The notes under the pieces: generated by a model | What the model was told of the DNA's origin: nothing | Database searches by the model: none | The model's input: the letters and a program-made list of their open reading frames with translations, nothing else | Program-made: the position numbers and the translations under genes | Source of the DNA: Catenuloplanes atrovinosus | GTDB lineage: Bacteria; Actinomycetota; Actinomycetes; Mycobacteriales; Micromonosporaceae | DNA length: 64,000 nucleotides | NCBI RefSeq assembly: GCF_031458235.1 | Contig: NZ_JAVDYB010000001.1 | Location: 3,431,001 to 3,495,000, forward strand | Direction of reading: 5' to 3' | Shown here: positions 33,646 through 42,509 of the stretch, piece by piece | How positions within the stretch are numbered: the stretch's first letter is position 1 | Layout of the letters: each line of letters opens with the position of its first letter

Positions 33646-35658
33646 GTGCGGGAGTACCAGGTCCTCGGTGGACGATATCGGCTGGACGGTGAGGTGGGCC
33701 GCGGCGGCATGGCGGTCGTCTGGCGCGCCTACGACGAGGTCCTCGGCCGCGCCGTGGCCGTGAAGGTGCTGGACGGGGAGTACGCGGCCGATCCCGGCGC
33801 CCGGGGGCGCATCCGCGAGGAGGCGCGGGCGGCGGCGCGACTGTCCCATCCGAACATCGCGCAGGTGTACGACTTCGGCGAGGTGCCGGACGGCGACGAC
33901 GTCCTGCCGTACGTGGTGATGGAGCTGGTCAGCGGCGTGACGCTGGCCCGCCGGCTGCGCACCGAGCCGTTGCCGCTGGACGCGGCGCTGCGCTGCTGCG
34001 CGGAGATCGCGGCGGCGCTGACGGCGGCGCACGAGGAAGGGCTCGTCCACCGCGACATCAAGCCCGCGAACGTGATGCTCACCCGGCAGGGCGCGAAGGT
34101 GGTCGACTTCGGCATCGCGGCGATCGCGACGCCCGGCAGCGGCGGCGGGCCGGTGGAGGTGCCGGTCGGCACGCCCGGGTACATCGCGCCGGAGCGGCTG
34201 ACCGGCGACGGCGTCTATCCGGCCACGGACGTGTACGCGCTCGGCGTGCTGCTCTACCTGCTGATCTCGGGGCGTGCGCCGTGGACGGCGGAGAGCATCA
34301 CCGAGATGCTGGACGCGCACGTCTACACGGAGCCGGATCCGCTGCCGCCGCTGCCGCACGTGCCGCCGGCCGTCGTCGACCTGTGCCGGCGGTGCCTGCG
34401 CAAGGACCCGGTGGGGCGGCCGACCGCGCGGGAGGCGGCCATCGTGCTGGCGCGGGCCGCGGGCATCCGGGTCGTGACGGAGGAGCCCGCCCCGCCGGAC
34501 GAGACGACCGCACCACCGGCGGTGGAAGCCCGGGTGGCCGAGGCCGCCTCGGCAGACGCGGCGGACGAATGGCCGGCTGACCCCGCGGAGGGCGACGCAG
34601 CGCACGCCGCGGGCGGCGGCGCGGCACATGCCGCGGACAGCGGAGCCGCACATGCCGCCGATGGCTGGGCAGCCCACGCCGGAGGCGGCCGGGCAGCCGA
34701 CGCCGCGGGCGGCCGGGCGGCCGACGCCGCGGGCGGCCGGGCGGCCGACGCCGCGGGCGGCCGGGCGGCCGACGCCGCCGACGGCAACCCCGCGCACGCC
34801 GCGAGCGGCGGCGCGGCAGCCGGCGCCGATGGCTGGGCGGCACACGCCGCGGATGGCTGGGCGGCACACGCCACGCACGGCTGGGCAGCCGACGCCGCGA
34901 GGGACGGCGCGGCTCACGCCCCGGACGGCCGAGCGACCGACGCCGCCGACGGCAGCGCGGCACACGCCGCAGACGGCGGCGCCGCCCACACCCCGCACGA
35001 CGAATCCGCACAGATCCCGCACGGCAGGCGCCCCCGGGCCACACGCCGCCGCAGGGTCGCGATCGTGGCCGGAGCGGTCGCGCTCCTCGCCGCCACCGGA
35101 CTGGCCGCCGCCCTCCTCACCACCGGCGACACCCCCGGCGCCACCCCCACGCTCCCCTCCGGCTCCGCCGCCGCGCCGCCGACCGCGGCCCCCCAGCCCG
35201 GCGCCACCACCGATCCGCTCACCGGCGGCGCCCAGACCGGCCCGGTCCCCGGTGCCGTCCCCGATCCCGCGAAGTCCGCACCGGGCGGCACCGCCGCGCA
35301 GTCCTCCGCCGGCGCGACCCGCACCGACCCGAACCGGCCCCAGGGAGGGCCCGCCGCCACCACCGCACCGCCCGCCGGCCCGGGCCCGGAACCGGAGCCC
35401 GAGCCGGAACCCGAGCCGGAGCCGGAACCCCAACAGCGCACGCTCACCTCCCACGCGGGCACCGTCGAGGCCACCTGCACCACCGCCGGCCAGGCCCGGT
35501 TGCTGTCCTACGCCGCGACCAAGCCCTACAAGGAACAGTCGGTGAGCCCCGGCCCGGCCGATGCCGCGGAGATCGTGTTCCGGCACGGGAACCGCTACGT
35601 CACGATGACCGTGACCTGCTCCGGCGGGGTCCCGTCCGCGGTGACGGAGGACGGCTAG
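33646..35658 (+). CDS. Membrane Ser/Thr protein kinase with octapeptide-repeat linker
   Basis: A 670-residue PknB-type kinase. Residues ~8-265 are the kinase domain: GRGGMAVVWRA, AVKVL (Lys), HRDIKPANVML (near 135) and DFG (near 154). Residues ~317-455 are a low-complexity linker of tandem octapeptides (A-x-G-x-A-A-H/D-A). A basic stretch precedes the TM segment (~471-493). The extracellular part holds a Pro/Glu dipeptide run and a small C-terminal domain with two cysteines (VEATCTTAG, MTVTCSGG), probably a disulfide-bonded sensor. GTG 33646 is chosen because the kinase domain follows at once; the frame is open upstream to 33529. Confidence 0.9.
   Translation: MREYQVLGGRYRLDGEVGRGGMAVVWRAYDEVLGRAVAVKVLDGEYAADPGARGRIREEARAAARLSHPNIAQVYDFGEVPDGDDVLPYVVMELVSGVTLARRLRTEPLPLDAALRCCAEIAAALTAAHEEGLVHRDIKPANVMLTRQGAKVVDFGIAAIATPGSGGGPVEVPVGTPGYIAPERLTGDGVYPATDVYALGVLLYLLISGRAPWTAESITEMLDAHVYTEPDPLPPLPHVPPAVVDLCRRCLRKDPVGRPTAREAAIVLARAAGIRVVTEEPAPPDETTAPPAVEARVAEAASADAADEWPADPAEGDAAHAAGGGAAHAADSGAAHAADGWAAHAGGGRAADAAGGRAADAAGGRAADAAGGRAADAADGNPAHAASGGAAAGADGWAAHAADGWAAHATHGWAADAARDGAAHAPDGRATDAADGSAAHAADGGAAHTPHDESAQIPHGRRPRATRRRRVAIVAGAVALLAATGLAAALLTTGDTPGATPTLPSGSAAAPPTAAPQPGATTDPLTGGAQTGPVPGAVPDPAKSAPGGTAAQSSAGATRTDPNRPQGGPAATTAPPAGPGPEPEPEPEPEPEPEPQQRTLTSHAGTVEATCTTAGQARLLSYAATKPYKEQSVSPGPADAAEIVFRHGNRYVTMTVTCSGGVPSAVTEDG
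34594..35010 (+). repeat. 24-bp minisatellite encoding octapeptides
   Basis: About 17 tandem 24-bp units, in phase with the reading frame. Around 34684-34780 three to four units are identical or nearly so; the rest diverge. The encoded units read A-(D/G/S)-G-(W/R/G/S)-A-A-(H/D)-A. Confidence 0.85.
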
Positions 35659-35744
35659 CGCTGAGCCCTATACCCCGCGATAGAGGCGGATTTCCGCTTC
35701 CGGGCCGACGGACGGGCGCCGCGCCACCCATACCGTGATCTTCG

Positions 35745-36746
35745 ATGTCGGAGAACACGGAACCGGGAGTGGACATGACCGAGGAGATGACGGTCGGCAA
35801 GCGCCTCACCGACTCGCTGCACCGGGTGCGCGGGGTGGCGAACGGACCGATCGGCACCGCTCTGCTGCTGTGGTCGATCGCGGGCGACAAGGAGGTCGCG
35901 CCGCTGCTGGACGCGTTCGACATCTCGGCGCGGGTGATCCTGGCGGTGGCGCGCACGCCGGGTCGCGTGTCGGCGGAGCCGGAGACGGGGCCGATGTGGG
36001 ACCCGGACGCGGAGCCGCGCCGAGGACCGTTCGACGACTGCCCGAAGGTCCGCGACACCGTCACCGACCAGGTCATACCGCTCTCCGCCGCGGCGGCCGA
36101 GGCGCTGCGCGACAGCCCGGACGACTCGCGCGTGGCGCTGCTGGCCGCGCTGCTGGCGAATCCGGTGTCGGACGCGTCCGCGGTGATCCGCGACTGCGGC
36201 GTGGCACCGGGCGAGATCCGGGAGGCGGCCCGGACCGGGCGGGTGCCACGGCTGCCGGACCGGGTGGCGCCCGAGCTGCGACCGGCCCGGGACGCGCTGA
36301 TCGGCCGGGTACGCTACCGGGGCCGTGGCTGGCGCGACCGGCTGCTGTTCTCCGTGCTCGCCCGCGAGGTCAACCACGCGGATCACCCGGTCATGTGGAT
36401 CCGGCTGGAGGCCGACGAGCGGGCGCGCGCGGAGCGCCGGGAGACCCGGACCGACGACCTGCTGCTCGCCCTGCTGGTCACGCACGAGGTCGCGCTCGCA
36501 TACCCGCATCTGACCACGGGCACGCGCTCGCGCTTCGCCGGCGGCGACGCGTTGATCGCCCAGGGCATAGACCACCAGCGGGTACGCGGTGTGCGGCTCG
36601 ACGACCGGCCGGACGAGGTGCCGGCGGGCACGGTGCTGCGCCCGGGCCCGGACTGGCCGGAGGACACCGGCGTGCTGCTGGACCGGCTGGCCGCGCACCC
36701 GGGCAACCGCTCCGCCCGAATCCTCGCCGCGCTCGGCCACGCCTGA
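35745..36746 (+). CDS. Protein with Clp N-terminal-domain-like repeats
   Basis: A 333-residue cytoplasmic protein. Two segments, ALLLWSIAGDKEVAPLLDAFDISARVI and VALLAALLANPVSDASAVIRDCGVAPGEI, resemble the helical repeats of the Clp N-terminal domain, and LLLALLVTHEVALAYPHL hints at a third. No ATPase motif is present, so it may be a stand-alone substrate-binding protein. There are two possible starts: 35745 (TACCGT 8 bases upstream, leaderless) or 35775 (after GGGAGTGG). Homology is a judgement by eye. Confidence 0.6.
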   Translation: MSENTEPGVDMTEEMTVGKRLTDSLHRVRGVANGPIGTALLLWSIAGDKEVAPLLDAFDISARVILAVARTPGRVSAEPETGPMWDPDAEPRRGPFDDCPKVRDTVTDQVIPLSAAAAEALRDSPDDSRVALLAALLANPVSDASAVIRDCGVAPGEIREAARTGRVPRLPDRVAPELRPARDALIGRVRYRGRGWRDRLLFSVLAREVNHADHPVMWIRLEADERARAERRETRTDDLLLALLVTHEVALAYPHLTTGTRSRFAGGDALIAQGIDHQRVRGVRLDDRPDEVPAGTVLRPGPDWPEDTGVLLDRLAAHPGNRSARILAALGHA

Positions 36747-36825
36747 CCCGCGCCCCGTGGCTCACCGGTCGAGCACCGGCCGCCCGCCCGCGGCCCACGG
36801 TCAGGGAAAGGCCCGGCGGCGCGTC

Positions 36826-37629
36826 TCAGGCGGTGCACCTCCGCCGGGAACGGGGCCCAGCCGGGTCGCGGCGCGATCGGCAGCCATCCCTCGCCGACGT
36901 GTTCTCGTGGATCAGCGAGGCCAGTGCGCGGGAGTCGGGCACGTCGCCGATCGGCAGCGATCTCCAGGGTCTGCGATGGCCGGCGCGGCGAATCTCGACG
37001 AATCGGCGACCGACGTCGACGCGATCGAGGTCGCGCCAGGGCAGGAACTCGTCGCCGATCGTGAGACCGCCGGGTCCGGCGGTGATCGCGCCGAAGTGGA
37101 CGGGGGTGCCGTGGAGCAGGGAGTCGCGGGCGCGGATCAGCGCGGCGTCCGCGATGCGGCCGGCCACGCCGTCCAGGGGTGCGAGGATGTCGACCTCGCC
37201 GGTGCCGTCGCGCAGGCGGAGCACGGTGGCGTACGACCAGCTTCCGGTGCCCTGGGCGCCGTGGTGGTAGGTGGCGCGCTCCACGTACTCCAGGTCGTCC
37301 CAGGCGTAGGCGGTGATCGTGCCACGGTGGGCGCGCACCAGGCCGTGGGTGAACTCGTAGAGGTGCGGGCGGTTCCGGCGACGGCCGCGCGACACCTCCT
37401 CGACGGTCACGCCGACCAGGATGCCCGCGCCGACGAACGCGGCCCACCAGTGCACGATGGCCGAGACCTCGCTGGTCCGCGCGATCATGACGACCATGGT
37501 GCCGTAGAACGCGAGGCCGGCCAGCGTCATCGCGATCGGGACGACCGGGCCGGGCGGCTCGTGCACGGTGACGAGCGCGCCGAACCGGCGCTCGGTGGCC
37601 ACCGCCTCGGGCGTCAGGTCCCCCGCCAT
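36826..37629 (-). CDS. Two-TM membrane protein of unknown function
   Basis: A 267-residue protein with two hydrophobic helices (about residues 30-50 and 58-75) and then two beta-rich PH-like segments (LYEFTHGLVRAHRGTITAYAWDDLEYVE and GGLTIGDEFLPWRDLDRVDVG). Similar actinobacterial proteins are annotated DUF6585-like or hypothetical; I am not certain of the family. TACGCT ends 6 bases before the ATG, so it is probably leaderless. The C-terminal tail is Arg-rich. Confidence 0.7.
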   Translation of the reverse strand: MAGDLTPEAVATERRFGALVTVHEPPGPVVPIAMTLAGLAFYGTMVVMIARTSEVSAIVHWWAAFVGAGILVGVTVEEVSRGRRRNRPHLYEFTHGLVRAHRGTITAYAWDDLEYVERATYHHGAQGTGSWSYATVLRLRDGTGEVDILAPLDGVAGRIADAALIRARDSLLHGTPVHFGAITAGPGGLTIGDEFLPWRDLDRVDVGRRFVEIRRAGHRRPWRSLPIGDVPDSRALASLIHENTSARDGCRSRRDPAGPRSRRRCTA

Positions 37630-37665
37630 CAGTCGAGCGTATCGACGCCGGGCAACACGCCACGG

Positions 37666-38771
37666 TCAGCCGGTGGGGCCGGTGGCGAAGAAGCGGGTGA
37701 GGTCGTCGGCCGCGGTCGGCGAGAGCATCATGGCCTGGACGCGCGCGGACATCTCGGCGATCGGGCGGGTGCGGGCGAACATCGCCGCCTCGTAGGACCG
37801 GATCGCCGCGTCCGGGTCGGCGGGGTCGGCGGCGAGCGCGGCGGCCAGGTCGGCGGCGTCCAGCATGGCCTGGTTGGCGCCCTCGCCGACCGGCGGCATC
37901 AGGTGCGCGGCGTCGCCGATGAGCGTGCGGCCGGGGCGGTGGGTCCAGCGCGTACCGATGGGCAGGGCCTCGATCCGGCGCGGCACCGGGGCGTCGTCGG
38001 CGGCGTCGATCAGGGCGGTGAGGCGCGCGTCCCACCCGTCGAACAGAGCCAGCAACTCCCGCTTGCCGTGCAGCCGGTGCTCGGCGCGCGAGGAGATCCC
38101 GACGCGGAGGTCCCCGTCGCCGAGGCGTTGCGCGGCGAGGATCCGGTTCGCCCCGACGCACCAGAGGTTCCCGGGGCCGACCAGGTCGGCGAGGTCCGGG
38201 TGGCGGCGGTCCACATCGCGGACGGTCAGCTCCACCAGCGTGGCCACGTAGGACGGCCGCGCGTCGGTCAGCAGCGGGCGGACGGCCGAGCGCGCGCCGT
38301 CCGCGCCGACGAGCAGGTCGCAGTCGGCGCGGCGGCCGTCGTCGAAGGTCAGCGCGAAGCCGCGGCCGTCGCGCGGGGTGACCGTCGCGAGTCGGTGGCC
38401 CCACGCCACCACGTCGCCGGGGAGCGAGTCGAGCAGCAGGTCGCGCAGCAGCGCAGCACCCGCCGGTCGATCTCGGGACGGCCGGAGAACGAGTCGGGCT
38501 CCGGGACGTGGTGCACGAGCGTGCGGCCGTGCGGGTCGAGGATGCGGTGCTCCTCCCCCTCGGGCCGCGCCGCGGACCGGAACCGGGCGGTCAGGCCCGC
38601 GGCGGCCAGCGCGCGCTGCCCGGACTCCGGGTGCAGGTCGAGCATGCCGCCCTGGGACCGCGCGGACCGGCTCGGCTCGCGTTCGTACACGGTCGCCGCG
38701 ATGCCGTGCCGGTGCAGGATCAGGGCCAGCGTCAGGCCGCCGAGGCCGCCGCCGGCGATCGCGATCCGCAT
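37666..38771 (-). pseudogene. TetX-like FAD-dependent monooxygenase, frameshifted
   Basis: The N-terminal part (from 38771: MRIAIAGGGLGGLTLALIL, then YEREPSRSARSQGGMLDLH) and the C-terminal part (LLLDSLPGDVVAWGH, LLVGADGARSAVRPLL, LIGDAAHLMPPVGEGANQAM) are in different frames. They meet at 38443-38458, where GCGCAGCA occurs twice in tandem. Removing one copy restores a single 365-residue frame with a complete FAD-binding monooxygenase, so the lesion is an 8-bp duplication or an assembly error. It is divergent from a TetR gene, as in tetracycline-inactivating or aromatic hydroxylase loci. Confidence 0.82.
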
Positions 38772-38786
38772 GATCAACCCCCGTTG

Positions 38787-38819
38787 CCGTACGATGTATT
38801 ACATGGATACGTCGTACGG
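38787..38819. promoter_or_regulatory. Operator and leaderless promoter of the TetR gene at 38803
   Basis: Arms CCGTACGATGTAT (38787-38799) and ATACGTCGTACGG (38807-38819) match at 12 of 13 positions with a 7-bp spacer. The left arm contains TACGAT (38790-38795), 7 bases before the ATG, so the operator covers both -10 box and start codon. Confidence 0.8.
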
Positions 38820-39522
38820 TAGCGCGGCGGTGCCGGTGTGGGAACGGCCCGAACCCCGGCCGCGGGCGGCACCGGTGCCGCTGAGCCGCGCCACGATCGC
38901 CGCCACCGCGATCCGGCTGGCCGACGCGGACGGGCTCGACGGGCTGTCCGTGCGCCGGCTCGCCAAGGAGCTCGGCGTCGGCCCGATGCGCCTCTACGAC
39001 TACGTCACCAACCGCTCCGAGCTGCTCGACCTGATGGTCGACAGGGTCTACGAGGAGATCGGCGGGACCAGCGAGACCGGCGAGTGGCGCGCGACGGTCC
39101 TGGCCGTCGTGCACCGGACCCGTCGCGCCGCCCTCGCGCACGAGTGGTTCGCCGACCTGCTCGGCGGGCGCCCGCACCTGGGGCCGCACGCGCTCGCCGT
39201 GGGTGAGACGACCGCGGCCGCGCTCAGCCGGGCCCCCGGCGTGCGCGACCTCGACGACCTCCAGCGGGCCCTGGGCGCGCTCAACGCGTTCATGATCGGG
39301 GCGATCCGCGCCGAGATCACCGAGCGCCGCGCCGCGCGCGCCACCGGCACCGACCTGAGTACCTGGCAGGCCGGCCTCGGTCCCTACCTGGCCCGGATGC
39401 TGGACACCGGCCGCTACCCCACGGTCGCGCGGCTGGTGGCCGACGGCGCGCACCTCGACGCGGAGGACACGTTCACCCGCAACCTGACCACGGTCCTGGA
39501 CGGCGTCACCGGCCGGCCGTGA
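38803..39522 (+). CDS. TetR-family regulator with TetR_C-type domain
   Basis: A 239-residue regulator. Its helix-turn-helix is SVRRLAKELGVGPMRLYDYVTNRSELLDLMVDRVYEE, and the C-terminal domain (WRATVLAVVHRTRRAALAHEWFADLL) is of the tetracycline-repressor C-terminal type. It faces the TetX-like monooxygenase and probably represses it through the palindrome overlapping its own start. Its stop abuts that of the convergent response regulator gene. Confidence 0.9.
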   Translation: MDTSYGSAAVPVWERPEPRPRAAPVPLSRATIAATAIRLADADGLDGLSVRRLAKELGVGPMRLYDYVTNRSELLDLMVDRVYEEIGGTSETGEWRATVLAVVHRTRRAALAHEWFADLLGGRPHLGPHALAVGETTAAALSRAPGVRDLDDLQRALGALNAFMIGAIRAEITERRAARATGTDLSTWQAGLGPYLARMLDTGRYPTVARLVADGAHLDAEDTFTRNLTTVLDGVTGRP

Positions 39523-40182
39523 TCAGCTCTCGCCGGGGCGGACCAGGCCGGTGTCGTACGCGATGATGACGGCCTGGACGCGGTCCCGGGCGTGCAGCTT
39601 GGCGAGGACGCGGCCGACGTGCTTCTTCACGGTGGACTCGGTGAGCACCAGGCGTTCGGCGATCTCGGTGTTGGTCCAGCCGCGGCCGACGGCGACCAGG
39701 ACCTCGTGCTCCCGCTCGCTCAGCGTGGCCAGCCGCGGGTCATCCACGGGCGCGGCGCCGGCGTCCCGGGTGTACGCCTCCATCAGCCGCCGGGTCAGCC
39801 GCGGCGCGACCACGGCGTCGCCGGCGTCGACCGCGCGGATGCCGGCGATCAGCTCCTCCGGGCGGGCGTCCTTCAGCAGGAAGCCGCTGGCGCCGGCGCG
39901 CAGGCCGGCATAGACGTACTCGTCCAGGTCGAACGTGGTCAAAATCAGCACCCGGGTACGGCCGCCGACCGCCACGATCCGGCGGGTGGCCTCGATGCCG
40001 TCCATGCCCGGCATGCGCACGTCCATCAGCACCACGTCCGGCCGCAGTTCCCCGGCCATCCGGACCGCCTCCGCGCCGTGCCCGGCCTCGCCGACCGACG
40101 ACATCCCGGGCGTGCCCTCCAGCAGCATCCGGAAGCCGAGGCGCTGCAACGGCTGGTCGTCCACGATGAGGACCGTGGTCAT
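39523..40182 (-). CDS. NarL/LuxR-family response regulator
   Basis: A 219-residue regulator: receiver domain with DD at 8-9, phospho-Asp D54 (VVLMDVRMPGMDG) and Lys in LLKDARPEE, then a LuxR helix-turn-helix (LSEREHEVLVAVGRGWTNTEIAERLVLTESTVKKHVGRVLAKL). The start overlaps the histidine kinase stop (ATGA). It is the last gene of the ABC transporter operon and probably controls it. Confidence 0.95.
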   Translation of the reverse strand: MTTVLIVDDQPLQRLGFRMLLEGTPGMSSVGEAGHGAEAVRMAGELRPDVVLMDVRMPGMDGIEATRRIVAVGGRTRVLILTTFDLDEYVYAGLRAGASGFLLKDARPEELIAGIRAVDAGDAVVAPRLTRRLMEAYTRDAGAAPVDDPRLATLSEREHEVLVAVGRGWTNTEIAERLVLTESTVKKHVGRVLAKLHARDRVQAVIIAYDTGLVRPGES

Positions 40183-41426
40183 GCCAGCGCCGCCGGGCGG
40201 TCGTGCAGCAGCGCCTCGATCCGCCAGCCGCCGGCGTCGTCGCGGCCGGCGACCACCTCGCCGCCGTAGAGGCCGGCCCGCTCCCGGATGCCGGTCAGGC
40301 CGTGGCCCGGCTCGTCCGCGGCCGCCGCGACGAACCCGGGCGCCGGGCCGGTGTCGCGCACCCGTACCCGTACCGTGCGGTCGCCGGCCGCGCTCACGGT
40401 GACGGTGGCGGCGGATCCGGCGCCCGCGTGCTTCAGCGTGTTGGTCAGCGCCTCCTGGACGATGCGGTAGACGGTCAGCTGAAGGCCGTCGCCGAACGCG
40501 CCGATGTCGCCGTCGGTGCGGTAGTCGACGTCGAGACCGGCCGCGCGCACGCGGCGCACCAGGTCGTCGAGGTCGGCCACGCCGGGCTGCGGGCTGAGCC
40601 GGGCGTCGGTGGTGCCGTCGCGCAGCACGCCGAGCACGCGGCGCAGTTCGCCGAGCGCCTGGCGGCCGGTCTCGCCGATCAGGCGCAGCGGCTCCGCGGT
40701 GGACTCGCCGCGGCTGGCCGCCAGCACGGCGCCACCGTCGGCGAGGCCGATCATCACGGACAGGTTGTGGCCGACGATGTCGTGCATCTCGCGGGCGACG
40801 CGGGAGCGCTCGGTCGCGGCGGTGAGGCGTTCCCGCTGGTCGCGCTCGACCTCCAGGCGACGGGCCCGGTCCTCGAGCGCGGCCAGGTACGCCGCGCGGG
40901 TGCGCACGGTCAGCGCGAGCGCCACCGCGGCGGTAGCCGTACCGAGCATGAAGAATCCGGCGTGCCACGGGTGCGAGACCGACAGCAGCGCGAACAGCCC
41001 GGTCACCACGACGACCGCGGTGCCGGCGCAGGCCCACGCCAGCGTGCGCAGGTTGCCGTAGCGGGCCACCGCGTACAGCGCCAGCAGCATCGCCATCCCG
41101 GCCTGCAGCCACGCACCGGCCAGCCAGCTGCCGAACGTGACCGCGAGGATGATCGCCAGGACGACGCCCGGGGCGCGCCGGCGCCACCAGAGCGCGACCA
41201 CCATGACGGCGACCAGCACCGCCGTGACGCCCGGCGGGAGCGTGCCGAGTTGCTGGTCGCCGAACGGGCCGCCGGCCGAGGCCCGCTCGTCGCCGTACAC
41301 GTCGCGCAGGCCGGACAGGATCACCGGGACCATCACCAGCAGGTCCAGCACCCAGGGCCGCCGCCGGACGGCGGCGGCCAGCCTCTGCTGCGCCCGCAGC
41401 AGCCAGGTGTCGCTCATCGCACCCAT
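40179..41426 (-). CDS. DesK-type sensor histidine kinase
   Basis: A 415-residue kinase with about five N-terminal TM segments, a HisKA_3 domain (REMHDIVGHNLSVMIGLADGG, His near 212) and HATPase_c (GHGLTGIRERAGLYGGEV). ATG 41426 follows AGGTCAG and lies 6 bp after the permease stop; the ATG at 41417 is an alternative. Kinases of this group next to two-gene ABC transporters often sense peptide antibiotics or envelope stress. Confidence 0.93.
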   Translation of the reverse strand: MGAMSDTWLLRAQQRLAAAVRRRPWVLDLLVMVPVILSGLRDVYGDERASAGGPFGDQQLGTLPPGVTAVLVAVMVVALWWRRRAPGVVLAIILAVTFGSWLAGAWLQAGMAMLLALYAVARYGNLRTLAWACAGTAVVVVTGLFALLSVSHPWHAGFFMLGTATAAVALALTVRTRAAYLAALEDRARRLEVERDQRERLTAATERSRVAREMHDIVGHNLSVMIGLADGGAVLAASRGESTAEPLRLIGETGRQALGELRRVLGVLRDGTTDARLSPQPGVADLDDLVRRVRAAGLDVDYRTDGDIGAFGDGLQLTVYRIVQEALTNTLKHAGAGSAATVTVSAAGDRTVRVRVRDTGPAPGFVAAAADEPGHGLTGIRERAGLYGGEVVAGRDDAGGWRIEALLHDRPAALA

Positions 41427-41432
41427 TCTGAC

Positions 41433-42287
41433 CTATGCGTCCGTCTTCACCAGGCGGTACGCGGCCGCGGCGAGCGTGACGGCCACCCAGCCGCCGAAGA
41501 TGGCCAGTCCGGTCCACGGCCGGTCCGAGGTGGTCGACATGATCTCGGAGCCCGCGTTCGAGGGCAGATAGCCGTCGATCGCGTCGTACCAGTCGGACGG
41601 CAGCAGCGTCGCCAGGCCGGGCAGGATCAGCAGGCCACCGGCGAGGATCGCGATGCCGCCCGCGCTGGAGCGCACCAGCATGCCCAGCGCCACCCCGAGC
41701 ACGCCCACGCCACCCAGGTAGAGACCGGTGCCGAACAGGCTGCGCAGCACGTTCTCGTCGCCGAAGCCCATCGCGACCGTCTCGCCGTCCAGGACGGGCA
41801 GGCCGATCGCGAACGCGGCGAACGCGCCCACCGCGCCCACGACCAGCGCGATCGGGCCGTAGAGCAGGGCCTTCGCCCAGAGGACCGGAAGCCGCGACGG
41901 TACGGCCGTGAGCGTGGCCCGGATCAGGCCGGTGGTGTACTCGCCCGCACTCACCAGCACGCCGAGCACGCCGAGCGCCAGCGACGCGAACGTGGTGCCG
42001 GAGATCGCGATCGAGACCGCGTCCGCGCCCTCCGGCCCGAGCGGCCCGGGCGGGCCGACCTCGCCCCCGGTGGCGGGCGAGTAGGCGAGCGCGGCGATCA
42101 CGCCGAGCGCGCCGAGCAGCAGCAGTGAGGTGCTCAGCGTGATCCAGGTGGAGCGCAGCGACCAGAACTTGGTCCACTCCCCCGCGAACACGCCGCCGAA
42201 GGTAAGTTTCCGGCCGGGCGTCCCGTGCGGCCGCGGTTCCGGCGTGGCCGGCGCCGAGCCGACGTATTCGGTCGCAAGCTGAGTCAT
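41433..42287 (-). CDS. ABC transporter permease
   Basis: A 284-residue membrane protein with about six TM segments of the ABC-2/bacitracin-type permease group (VFAGEWTKFWSLRSTWITL, VLVSAGEYTTGLIRATLTAVPSR). Residues 8-20 are Pro/Ala/Gly-rich; the DNA encoding the first 20 residues is a frameshifted relative of the adjacent 74-bp repeat. The start overlaps the stop of mini-cistron A1 (ATGA). It functions with the ATPase at 42580-43485. Confidence 0.9.
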   Translation of the reverse strand: MTQLATEYVGSAPATPEPRPHGTPGRKLTFGGVFAGEWTKFWSLRSTWITLSTSLLLLGALGVIAALAYSPATGGEVGPPGPLGPEGADAVSIAISGTTFASLALGVLGVLVSAGEYTTGLIRATLTAVPSRLPVLWAKALLYGPIALVVGAVGAFAAFAIGLPVLDGETVAMGFGDENVLRSLFGTGLYLGGVGVLGVALGMLVRSSAGGIAILAGGLLILPGLATLLPSDWYDAIDGYLPSNAGSEIMSTTSDRPWTGLAIFGGWVAVTLAAAAYRLVKTDA

Positions 42288-42361
42288 GCCAGGCTTCCCT
42301 TCAGTCCATCGTTCCGGCGTGGTCGGCGCTGAGCCGATGATTCACTCGCAAGCTCGCTCAT
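42284..42361 (-). CDS. Coupled mini-cistron A1 (25 codons)
   Basis: Opens MSELASESSAQRRPRR and ends KGSLA; its TGA overlaps the permease ATG. It is the most diverged unit of array A, with about six differences from the next unit. Confidence 0.45.
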   Translation of the reverse strand: MSELASESSAQRRPRRNDGLKGSLA

Positions 42362-42435
42362 GCCGGGCCACCCTTCAGGCCGCGGTTCCGGCGTGGTCGG
42401 CGCCGAGCCGATGATTCACTCGCAAGCTCGCTCAT
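42358..42435 (-). CDS. Coupled mini-cistron A2 (25 codons)
   Basis: Opens MSELASESSARRRPRR and ends KGGPA; start and stop both lie in ATGA overlaps. It differs from A3 and A4 by one base each. Confidence 0.45.
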   Translation of the reverse strand: MSELASESSARRRPRRNRGLKGGPA

Positions 42436-42509
42436 GCCGGGCCACCCTTCAGGCCGCGGTTCCGGCGTGGTCGGCGCTGAGCCGATGATTCACTCGCAAG
42501 CTCGCTCAT
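42432..42509 (-). CDS. Coupled mini-cistron A3 (25 codons)
   Basis: As A2, but with Gln in place of the first Arg of the basic block (SSAQRRPRR). GGGTGG near its end could serve as ribosome site for A2. Confidence 0.45.
   Translation of the reverse strand: MSELASESSAQRRPRRNRGLKGGPA

Noticed and set aside
36589-39522. 977-codon plus-strand open frame
   Set aside because: High GC keeps the frame open opposite the monooxygenase and the 2-TM gene; only the last 240 codons have TetR character, so the gene starts at 38803.
39523-42177. 884-codon minus-strand open frame spanning regulator, kinase and permease
   Set aside because: Only its 3' third matches a response regulator; the rest is out of frame with the clear kinase and permease genes.
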